Positions 1-4,908 of a stretch of DNA of 5,425 bases are shown in pieces. Below the pieces are notes generated by a model. That model searched no databases, had not been told where the DNA came from, and saw only the letters and a list, made by a program, of their open reading frames with translations. The first letter of the stretch is position 1; each line of letters starts with the position of its first letter. This DNA is from Vulcanimicrobiota bacterium (GTDB lineage: Bacteria; Vulcanimicrobiota; Vulcanimicrobiia; Vulcanimicrobiales; Vulcanimicrobiaceae), in the NCBI GenBank assembly GCA_003167055.1, contig PMUE01000209.1:1405-6829 (forward strand). Reading direction: 5' to 3'. The translations under genes and the position numbers were made by a program.

Positions 1-123
1 ACCGCCAAGGCGATGAAAGGCGATCGCGAAGCGTGCATCGCCGCCGGCGCCTCAGAATACGTGAGCAAACCTGTCGACGTCGATCAATTGACGTCATTGC
101 TCAAGCTATGGTTGAACAGGTAA
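1..123 (+). CDS. C-terminal end of a response-regulator receiver domain (5' truncated)
   Basis: Only the last 40 residues are in the window; the gene starts upstream. The visible part has the usual end of a receiver (CheY-like) domain: an alanine-rich helix 4 region (TAKAMKGDREACIAAGA), then SEYVSKPVD with the conserved Lys-Pro pair at visible residues 23-24, then a closing helix (DQLTSLLKLWL). In this family the lysine contacts the phospho-aspartate and transmits phosphorylation. The stop comes directly after the receiver fold, so no output domain follows. This fits either a stand-alone receiver or, as the wording resembles, the terminal receiver of a hybrid histidine kinase. The phospho-accepting Asp lies outside the window. 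The downstream CheR-like gene starts inside this gene, 16 bases before its end, so the two are very likely co-transcribed and translationally coupled. Confidence 0.85.
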   Translation, partial: TAKAMKGDREACIAAGASEYVSKPVDVDQLTSLLKLWLNR

Positions 124-977
124 CGCCCGAGGGGGCCAGCGTCGCGCTGAATTTGCGGCGCGACGATCTTCCGGACATCGAGTTGCAATTGCTGCTCGAC
201 GCGTTGTTGCGCTACGGCGCGTGTGACTTCCGTGGCTTTAACCAAGCCGTGTTGCGGCGCCGCATCGCCGACGCAATGCGTGCCGAAGGCTTGGCAACCA
301 TTTCCGGTCTCCAGGAGCGCTTGCTGCACGACGAACGCGCCTTCGCGTCATTTGTTTCGTCGATACGCGGCAGCGCATCGGCGCTCTTTGCCGACCCCGG
401 ATTGTTCCGCTCGTTCGGCACGAACGTCATCCCGCTGTTGCGAACGTACTCGTTCATTCGCATCTGGGTGCCGGGCGCGGGGCCCGGTTCGGATGCGTAC
501 GCGATCGCCGCGTTGCTCGACGAGGCCGGCATTCTCGAACGCACGGTGGTGTACGCGACGTTCGTCAATGACGCGTCGGTTGCGATCGCGAAATCCGGTC
601 TCTCTCGCCACGCCGGGCGCTCGAACCTCGAGGCGAGCGCGCGGCTGGCCGGACTGGAAGCGCCGCTCGCAAACTACTTCGATCTCGACGAATCGTTCGT
701 TAGTCCAAACGAACGGCTGCGCGAGAGCGTGATGTTCGCGCGGCACAATCCCGCTTCGGACGCCTCGATCAACGAATTCCATGCCATCGTCGCGCGCGGG
801 TTCCTTCCGCTCCTCAACGGCGCCGTGCAATACCGATTGCACTCGCTGCTCTTCGAAAGCCTCACGCACCTCGGCTTTCTGGCTCTCGGCAACGGCGAGA
901 GTATCGCGCACAGCGCGCACGAGGGCGCATTTCGGCAGGTCTCACAGGACCAGCCGATTTTCCGACGCCTGCGCTAG
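108..977 (+). CDS. CheR-fold protein with degenerate methyltransferase motifs (probable pseudoenzyme)
   Basis: The 289-residue protein follows the CheR chemotaxis methyltransferase layout from end to end. An N-terminal helical domain (about 25-105) includes RYGACDFRGF and LRRRI. A Rossmann-like SAM domain (about 115-268) ends in FLALGNGESI, the counterpart of CheR LFLGHSES. CheR normally uses SAM to methylate receptor glutamates, but the catalytic signatures are changed here. The TSFFR segment reads SALFADP (91-97). The SAM loop, usually SAGCSTGEEPYS, reads VPGAGPGSDAYA (121-132). The ATDID motif reads ATFVN (150-154). The FDLILCRNVLIYF strand reads FHAIVARGFLPLL (224-236). Fold-supporting positions are kept, so it is likely a maintained but inactive methyltransferase, perhaps a binding or output partner of the upstream receiver. 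The ATG at 108 was chosen because homology starts just after it. An upstream in-frame ATG at 33 would add an arginine-rich stretch that is the shadow of the receiver. There is no clear Shine-Dalgarno, consistent with coupling. Confidence 0.8.
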   Translation: MVEQVTPEGASVALNLRRDDLPDIELQLLLDALLRYGACDFRGFNQAVLRRRIADAMRAEGLATISGLQERLLHDERAFASFVSSIRGSASALFADPGLFRSFGTNVIPLLRTYSFIRIWVPGAGPGSDAYAIAALLDEAGILERTVVYATFVNDASVAIAKSGLSRHAGRSNLEASARLAGLEAPLANYFDLDESFVSPNERLRESVMFARHNPASDASINEFHAIVARGFLPLLNGAVQYRLHSLLFESLTHLGFLALGNGESIAHSAHEGAFRQVSQDQPIFRRLR

Positions 978-990
978 CGCGCCGCGCGCT
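976..990. terminator. Short GC hairpin between convergent genes
   Basis: AGCGCG and CGCGCT (976-981 and 985-990) pair perfectly around a 3-base loop, starting inside the stop codon of the CheR-like gene. Neighbouring bases 971-980 also form the palindrome GCGCTAGCGC. The 23-bp gap between the convergent genes is the only place for a bidirectional terminator. No T-rich tract follows on either strand, so this is a weak candidate. Confidence 0.25.
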
Positions 991-1000
991 CCACGCGCCT

Positions 1001-1681
1001 TTACCCGTTCAGTGAGCGCTGACCGATAACGCGGCCTAACGGTGGCGTCGTGTCGGGACCCCGGCCCCAAACGCCGTTGAAGCTGTTGTTATCGCCGTTG
1101 AACCAGAACGAGAACCAGCCGGACTGGCCGCCGCCGCTCCACGTCGCGCGAACCTTGTCTTTGTCGCGAAACTTTCCGTTGAAGACCACGGCGCCGGCGT
1201 GGCAGACCACCGTCGGGCCGGATTGCGAGCAGCGCATACGTCCAACGAATGCATTCGGTCCTCCGGCGCCGGTGATGTTCCACGTTCCGGCGGCGGTAAT
1301 CGGCGATGGCGGCAGCACTTTGTTGCCGACGAACGATCCGTTTGCGGGACGCCCGTTGTAGCCCCATGTTCCGTTGAAGCTGTGACCGTTTGCGCTCACG
1401 TACACCGTGAGCCAGCCCGCACCGCCCGGACCATGCCACTTACCGTTGATCTTTCCGTCGCTGACGAACTCGCCGGTGAATCCATTGCCGCTCGATGCGC
1501 TCGTGCCGACGATGCCGTTCCCCGACTGCGTCATGGTTATGGTCGTGGTCGTCCCGCCGTTGAGTCCGGTCTGTTGAACTCTCCAGGTTCCGGTAACATT
1601 TGGGGGAGCCATTTGGGCGAACGCACCCGCGAACGTCGCGACCGCAAAAATGCATGTATAAACGAGAGTAAGACGTTTCAT
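1001..1681 (-). CDS. Secreted protein with two tandem beta-rich repeat units
   Basis: The protein has 226 residues. A typical Sec signal peptide (MKRLTLVYTCIFAVATFAGAFA, cleavage likely after AFA at residue 22) sends it to the periplasm or outside. The mature part consists of two diverged copies of a unit of about 95 residues, at roughly 29-122 and 130-224. Each opens with GTW (31-33, 132-134), continues with polar beta-like strands, has a Gly-Trp step (89-90, 188-189), and closes with SFNGTWG or SFNGVWG (101-107, 200-206) followed by a short G-rich turn. The second copy has two cysteines (151, 160) that could form a disulfide. The start is the ATG before the signal peptide, preceded by GGAGAAAGGG; a longer reading from 1759 would bury that signal. 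No known enzyme motif is visible. It could be a lipocalin-like or other small beta-barrel or sandwich binding protein, but the family is not recognised. It lies 79 bases after the barrel gene on the same strand. Confidence 0.85.
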   Translation of the reverse strand: MKRLTLVYTCIFAVATFAGAFAQMAPPNVTGTWRVQQTGLNGGTTTTITMTQSGNGIVGTSASSGNGFTGEFVSDGKINGKWHGPGGAGWLTVYVSANGHSFNGTWGYNGRPANGSFVGNKVLPPSPITAAGTWNITGAGGPNAFVGRMRCSQSGPTVVCHAGAVVFNGKFRDKDKVRATWSGGGQSGWFSFWFNGDNNSFNGVWGRGPDTTPPLGRVIGQRSLNG

Positions 1682-1704
1682 TGATAACCCTTTCTCCGAC
1701 ACAA

Positions 1705-1732
1705 GAACGCGGCGCTCGAAGACGCCGCGTTC
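1705..1732 (-). terminator. Perfect 10-bp hairpin upstream of the duplicated secreted-protein gene
   Basis: GAACGCGGCG (1705-1714) and CGCCGCGTTC (1723-1732) are exact inverted repeats around an 8-base loop. Read on the - strand, the stem is followed by TTGTGT, a poor U-tract. It may be a leaky terminator after the barrel gene, an mRNA-stabilising stem, or an attenuator for the next gene, whose Shine-Dalgarno lies less than 15 bases downstream of the stem. Confidence 0.5.
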
Positions 1733-1739
1733 CCAGTGC

Positions 1740-1759
1740 GTGCGCGCAAGCGCGCGCAC
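1740..1759 (-). terminator. 8-bp hairpin directly after the barrel stop codon
   Basis: GTGCGCGC (1740-1747) and GCGCGCAC (1752-1759) pair perfectly around a 4-base loop, beginning 1 base past the TAG of the barrel gene. There is no T-run after it on the - strand. With the stem at 1705-1732 it forms a two-hairpin array filling most of the 79-base gap. It could act as a 3'-end protector or a weak terminator. Confidence 0.4.
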
Positions 1760-1760
1760 T

Positions 1761-2960
1761 CTAGTAGTTCATGTACGCGCCGAGGCCGATGTAGAGCGCG
1801 TTGTTGGTGTAACCCGGCGTCACGGAGTTCGCCTTCGCGTTCCCGCGATTGCCCATGTAACCGACTTCGAAGAAGATCGGCTTCAAGAACGTCCAGGTGA
1901 GACCAACCTTGTAGGTCTGCAGCGAGTACTGCATCGGCAACGACTGACCGAATCCCGAATACGTGCCTCGAATATTCGGATACTCGTAATAGCTACCGTA
2001 GTACGAGATCGTACTATCGAGGTCGGGCAGCTTCTCGGCACCGTAGCCGATGCCGGTGAAGTTCGGATAGCCGTAGTTTCCGGCATTGAACTCCCACCCA
2101 ATACCGATGTACACGCGCGGACTGAAGATCCGGTAGCCCAGATGTACTTCGTTGTAGGTGTCGCGCGCGGTGAATCCCGGCACAGCGGTCGAACCGTTGT
2201 TGCCGACCACGGTCACGAAGCAGTCGCTGGTCGGAATGGTGATGTTGATACAACCATGCGGGTAGCGATACTGCGAGTAATCGTAGCCAACCATGAAGTG
2301 ATCGAATTCGGCGGCGCCGCGGGCGAACCACGAACCAGTCGTGCGATTGCCCGGACTGAATTCGTTGTACGTCTTACCCGAGAGGAAGTAGTCGCCGGCG
2401 ATGAAGGCCTCGTTCGCGGGTTTAACGATCGGTGCCGGTGTAGGCGTCGGAGCCGGTGTTGCAGGCGGTGGCGGCGGCGGCGGGTTCGTTGCCGGCGGCG
2501 GCGGCGGCGTGGCCGGAATGTAACGCACCACTACGATGCGGCGATCCGGGACCCACTGCACGTAGGCGCCCATGCCCTCGGAGATCACGCGAATAGGGAC
2601 GACGACCACGCCTTGATAGATCTCCGGCGGCACGTCGAGCGGACGCTTCTCACCGTTGATCGTCACTTCGGGAACGCCGACCGTGACGTCCACTTCGGAT
2701 CCCGGCTTCGTCACGTGGACGGTCTTGCTGCCGGCATCGTAGGTGACGGTTGCGCCGGTCTGCTCGAACATCGAACGCAGCGGAACGAGTATCGTGTCGC
2801 CTCGCACGAGCGCCGCTAGCACGCGACCCTGCTTGAGCGTATCAGGCGCGGCATAGACGTGATGATCGTTGAAGAAAATCGGTACTTCTTGCTGAGGATT
2901 GGCTTGCGCCACCGTTGTTGATGAAGACGCGACCACTGCGCTAAGGATCAGGTGTAACAT
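1761..2960 (-). CDS. Copper-amine-oxidase-N-like domain fused by a polyproline linker to an outer-membrane beta-barrel
   Basis: The protein has 399 residues. A short signal peptide (residues 1-20, cleavage after AQA) is followed by two half-units of the copper amine oxidase N-terminal-like domain (Pfam Cu_amine_oxidN1 type). Their hallmarks are ILVPLRSMFEQTGATVTYD (57-75) and VVVVPIRVISEGMGAYVQW (118-136). Then come INGEKRPLDVPPEIYQG (101-117, between the hallmarks) and a linker with runs of five and seven prolines (151-177). From about 180 to the end, alternating aromatic, glycine-rich strands (such as RVYIGIGWEFNAGNYGY and ALYIGLGAYMNY) and a terminal tyrosine indicate an outer-membrane barrel. 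C237 and C247 could close a loop disulfide. Despite the domain name, no oxidase part is present; the CuAO-N module is generally thought to mediate wall or protein binding. A working model is a barrel anchored to the wall by its periplasmic module. The ATG at 2960 is chosen for its strong GGAGAGG site 8 bases upstream and the signal peptide, although the frame stays open further upstream. Confidence 0.85.
   Translation of the reverse strand: MLHLILSAVVASSSTTVAQANPQQEVPIFFNDHHVYAAPDTLKQGRVLAALVRGDTILVPLRSMFEQTGATVTYDAGSKTVHVTKPGSEVDVTVGVPEVTINGEKRPLDVPPEIYQGVVVVPIRVISEGMGAYVQWVPDRRIVVVRYIPATPPPPPATNPPPPPPPATPAPTPTPAPIVKPANEAFIAGDYFLSGKTYNEFSPGNRTTGSWFARGAAEFDHFMVGYDYSQYRYPHGCINITIPTSDCFVTVVGNNGSTAVPGFTARDTYNEVHLGYRIFSPRVYIGIGWEFNAGNYGYPNFTGIGYGAEKLPDLDSTISYYGSYYEYPNIRGTYSGFGQSLPMQYSLQTYKVGLTWTFLKPIFFEVGYMGNRGNAKANSVTPGYTNNALYIGLGAYMNY
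2464..2509. repeat. GGC-rich low-complexity tract encoding the polyproline linker
   Basis: Two runs of near-perfect GGC triplets (2464-2483 and 2492-2509) are interrupted by a short spacer. On the - strand they read as consecutive proline codons (mainly CCG) in the linker of the barrel fusion protein. Triplet tracts like this are prone to length variation. Confidence 0.75.
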
Positions 2961-3003
2961 TCGAGAAACCTCTCCAAGGAAACGCGCATACAGGGCCAGT
3001 GTA
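2961..3003 (-). promoter_or_regulatory. Leader of the barrel gene: strong ribosome-binding site and possible -10 box
   Basis: On the - strand, GGAGAGG (2969-2975) sits 8 bases before the ATG and decides the start of the barrel gene. Further up, TGTACACT contains TACACT (2998-3003 on the complement), a plausible -10 box, with no convincing -35. The 64-base gap after the MgtC-type gene is large enough for an independent promoter, but read-through from that gene is equally possible. Confidence 0.35.
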
Positions 3004-3024
3004 CAGGATTGGCAGCGCCGATCT

Positions 3025-3489
3025 TTACCCAGAATCGCCGTCTTTGGATTGGTCGTGCCGAAGCTGCGTTCGCCTGTCGATGGCGGCGGCCAGTGGTTGC
3101 AGCACCCCGTTAAAAAGGACGATGCTGACCGCGCCGGCGAGCGCTTGCCTCCAGAAGCCGAACCCGGCCAAGGCACCCACCGCAGCGGTAGCCCACATCG
3201 TCGCTGCGGTGTTGAGCCCGACCACGGTGAGTCCTGAGCGCAGGATCGCGCCGCCGGCGATGAATCCGACACCGGTGACGATACCGGCGGCGATGCGCGT
3301 CGTGTCCCCCGCATCGAGCGTATCGTCGAGCAATGCAAACATCGCCGCGCCGATCGAAACCAAGCTGCTGGTGTGCAATCCAACGCCGCGCTGCCGCCAT
3401 TGCCGCTCGAAACCGATCACCACGCCCAACACCGCGGCAATCGCGAGCCGTACGATGAACTCTACTGCGCTTACCTGCGGCGATTTCAT
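3025..3489 (-). CDS. MgtC/SapB-type inner-membrane protein (short form)
   Basis: The 154-residue protein carries the MgtC/SapB family signatures: GVVIGFERQWRQRGVGLHTS (22-41), RIAAGIVTGVGFIAGGAIL (65-83) and GLNTAATMWATAAVGALAG (91-109). Hydrophobic segments at about 10-27, 41-55, 66-84, 92-112 and 115-133 make a compact inner-membrane protein. Family members are linked to survival at low Mg2+, acid resistance and, in Salmonella, restraint of the F1Fo ATP synthase; the role here is inferred only. It ends soon after the last helix with a charged tail (DRRTQLRHDQSKD), so it lacks the C-terminal ACT-like cytosolic domain of virulence MgtC. The ATG at 3489 overlaps the upstream gene's stop as ATGA, which settles the start and implies translational coupling. 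A longer reading upstream would overlap the preceding gene and add only arginine-rich shadow sequence. Confidence 0.88.
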   Translation of the reverse strand: MKSPQVSAVEFIVRLAIAAVLGVVIGFERQWRQRGVGLHTSSLVSIGAAMFALLDDTLDAGDTTRIAAGIVTGVGFIAGGAILRSGLTVVGLNTAATMWATAAVGALAGFGFWRQALAGAVSIVLFNGVLQPLAAAIDRRTQLRHDQSKDGDSG

Positions 3490-4109
3490 AAGACCGGCAG
3501 TCCGATCAGCCGCACGACGCCGTAGATCAGCGCCACGATACCGAGACCTACGATGATTGCATGTCGCGGGAAGACCATTTTCGTGCTTATCCCGGCAAGA
3601 AACGACACCGCGGCAAAGATGATCGTGAGGAGCGAGAAATCGTCGGCGTGACGATGCGCCGTTTGCGCGGCATCGAAGTCCGCCGACGCCGCCTGCTCGT
3701 CGCGCTGCTCCGTTGTCCGCATGTCTTGCCCATATCGCGGCAAGGCGAACGGCGAGAGCGGCGCCTTCGGGTTCGTGAACGGCTTGGTTGCGAGCCACGC
3801 GTCGAGCACTTTATGCATCTCCTTAGGGAAGCGCCGATAGATGAACTGCGCCTCTCGTTGATCGCCGGCGTTGAGCGCGTCAATATACTTAAGGAAGAGG
3901 GCGACGTTGATCGCGGTCAGCGCGTCGGCTTTGCCGATGGTTTCCGAGGCGAGGAAATGTTGGGCGTTCGCGAGACTGTACAGGCGTGATTGTTCGCCAT
4001 CCCATCGCCCGGCTTGGTAGCCGCACACCGCCGACAATACGGCCGCTACGGAGATGAGCGCGAGCGAGGCGAAGTCGACGAATCGGTCAACCGCGGCGTG
4101 ATCGGACAT
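3486..4109 (-). CDS. Uncharacterised three-helix membrane protein
   Basis: The 207-residue protein has one N-terminal membrane helix (about 13-33) and two C-terminal helices (about 158-175 and 183-204), enclosing a polar domain of about 125 residues. Recognisable stretches are GYQAGRWDGEQSRLYSLANA (30-49), VLDAWLATKPFTNPKAPLSP (101-120), FALPRYG (121-127) and a DDFSLLTIIFAAVSFLAGIS block (156-175). From memory this matches a widespread unnamed family with motifs like WSGEQS, DAWLATRP, NPDAPLTPF and DDYVL near FAGIS; no function is known to me. The middle domain is rich in Ala, Asp, Glu and Gln and may be helical. The start is well supported: GAGGGG lies 5 bases before the ATG. Its stop overlaps the MgtC-type gene by 4 bases, suggesting the two proteins are made together and may interact in the membrane. 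Confidence 0.85.
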   Translation of the reverse strand: MSDHAAVDRFVDFASLALISVAAVLSAVCGYQAGRWDGEQSRLYSLANAQHFLASETIGKADALTAINVALFLKYIDALNAGDQREAQFIYRRFPKEMHKVLDAWLATKPFTNPKAPLSPFALPRYGQDMRTTEQRDEQAASADFDAAQTAHRHADDFSLLTIIFAAVSFLAGISTKMVFPRHAIIVGLGIVALIYGVVRLIGLPVL

Positions 4110-4173
4110 ACGTTCCCCTCGTGAAAATTTCGGGATAGACGCCCCACCGATCGGATGCTACGCTGGCGGCGCC
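4110..4173. promoter_or_regulatory. Divergent control region between the membrane-protein operon and the TRIC gene
   Basis: These 64 bases must carry promoters in both directions. The leftward side holds a clear GAGGGG ribosome-binding site. The rightward side has no Shine-Dalgarno, but TGCTACGCT (4156-4164) looks like an extended -10 box (TG-N-TACGCT) ending 9 bases before the ATG, which would place the transcript start within about 3 bases of the start codon. No convincing -35 element or operator palindrome was found. Confidence 0.35.
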
Positions 4174-4908
4174 ATGACACCGCCGATCATTTCGGAGTTT
4201 GGATTTTCCAAACTTCACCTCATCGATTATATTTCGCTGGTCGCTGCGACGACCAATGCGTTCAACGGTGCGCTGCTCGCGCGTCGCCCGGATCACTACC
4301 GGCACTTCACGGTAGCAGGCATTATCATCTTGGCCTACGCCGGCGGTATCGGCGGCGGTATCGTGCGCGACGTTCTGGTCAATAAAATTCCGTCGCCGCT
4401 GATCAATCCGTGGTATTTGATTCTCTGCCTTGCGGCGGCAGTGCTCGCGCTGGTGGTCGACTACTACAGCGCGCAGCGCTTCAAGGACGGACTCTTTCAG
4501 TTCATGACGGCGTTTACGCTGCCGTGGTATGCGATCGTCGGCGCGCAAGCCGCGCTGACCGCGCATCTCGGCTATCTGGCGGCGGTGATCATCGGCATCA
4601 TCGCGACGACGGCCGGGCGTTGGATCATCGACGGTGCGTGCCTCGTCGTGCCCAAACAACTGGTCCGCGGCGAATTCTTCATTACGTCTGCGGCGCTGGC
4701 CGGCATTGCATACGTCGTCTGTCAACAAGTCGGCTTCCCCGTGATCGCCTCGACCGCGATCGCGTTCTTGCTCGGCTTCGGATTCCGCCTGACCGCGCAA
4801 ACCCTTGGCTGGGAAGAGTGGGAGCCGTGGGAACCCGCACCGCTTACTGAAGGTGAAAAAGCCCGCAAGAAGTTGGGTGAAGGTTTGCACGCCGAGTTCA
4901 AAGATTGA
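4174..4908 (+). CDS. TRIC-type cation channel (UPF0126 / YadS-YicG family)
   Basis: The 244-residue inner-membrane protein has two UPF0126 half-units. The first (about 16-97) has DYISLVAATTNAFNGALLA, the glycine-rich AGGIGGGIVRDVL (56-68), and IPSPLINPWYLILCLAAAV (72-90), all typical of the family. The second (about 108-213) has FMTAFTLPWYAIVGAQAAL and VVPKQLVRGEFFITSAALAG (158-177). Prokaryotic TRIC homologues form trimeric K+-permeable channels in the inner membrane. In the second unit the expected GGGxxRD appears as AGRWIID (147-153), so the glycines and arginine are mostly lost. A charged cytosolic tail (EEWEPWEPAPLTEGEKARKK) follows the last helix, an extension of about 30 residues. The ATG at 4174 is the only start giving the full first helix; there is no Shine-Dalgarno. 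The gene is divergent from the MgtC pair and overlaps the convergent barrel gene by 11 bases. Confidence 0.87.
   Translation: MTPPIISEFGFSKLHLIDYISLVAATTNAFNGALLARRPDHYRHFTVAGIIILAYAGGIGGGIVRDVLVNKIPSPLINPWYLILCLAAAVLALVVDYYSAQRFKDGLFQFMTAFTLPWYAIVGAQAALTAHLGYLAAVIIGIIATTAGRWIIDGACLVVPKQLVRGEFFITSAALAGIAYVVCQQVGFPVIASTAIAFLLGFGFRLTAQTLGWEEWEPWEPAPLTEGEKARKKLGEGLHAEFKD

Noticed and set aside
223..732. + strand alternative frame of 169 codons inside the CheR-like gene
   Set aside because: It has Ser/Arg/Cys-rich shadow composition, lies entirely within the CheR-fold reading, and shows no homology signal.
348..920. - strand open frame of 190 codons opposite the CheR-like gene
   Set aside because: It is a charge-rich shadow with no start signal; the + strand frame aligns to CheR throughout.
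1630..1681. Lipoprotein signal for the duplicated secreted protein, because Cys10 lies in its signal peptide
   Set aside because: The residues before it (VYTC) do not form a lipobox and the Cys sits too early in the hydrophobic core; an AFA signal peptidase I site follows.
1740..2819. Long + strand open frame of 359 codons opposite the barrel gene
   Set aside because: It is extremely Arg/Val/His-rich, includes an arginine/cysteine run that is the mirror of the proline codons, and has no ribosome-binding site. The - strand reading has a signal peptide, a known domain and barrel strands.
1761..2960. A copper amine oxidase enzyme
   Set aside because: Only the N-terminal-like module is present. 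There is no catalytic domain or topaquinone motif, and the rest is linker and barrel.
2961..3383. N-terminal extension of the barrel protein to 540 residues
   Set aside because: The added part runs antisense-free but out of frame through the MgtC-type gene, and would place the signal peptide internally.
3490..3798. N-terminal extension of the MgtC-type protein to 257 residues
   Set aside because: It overlaps the preceding gene in another frame and consists of arginine/alanine shadow sequence; the ATGA overlap gives a natural start.
4087..4890. Long - strand open frame of 267 codons opposite the TRIC gene
   Set aside because: Its composition is charged and arginine-rich without any domain, and it would cover the start of the membrane-protein gene. 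The + strand frame matches the UPF0126 family over its full length.
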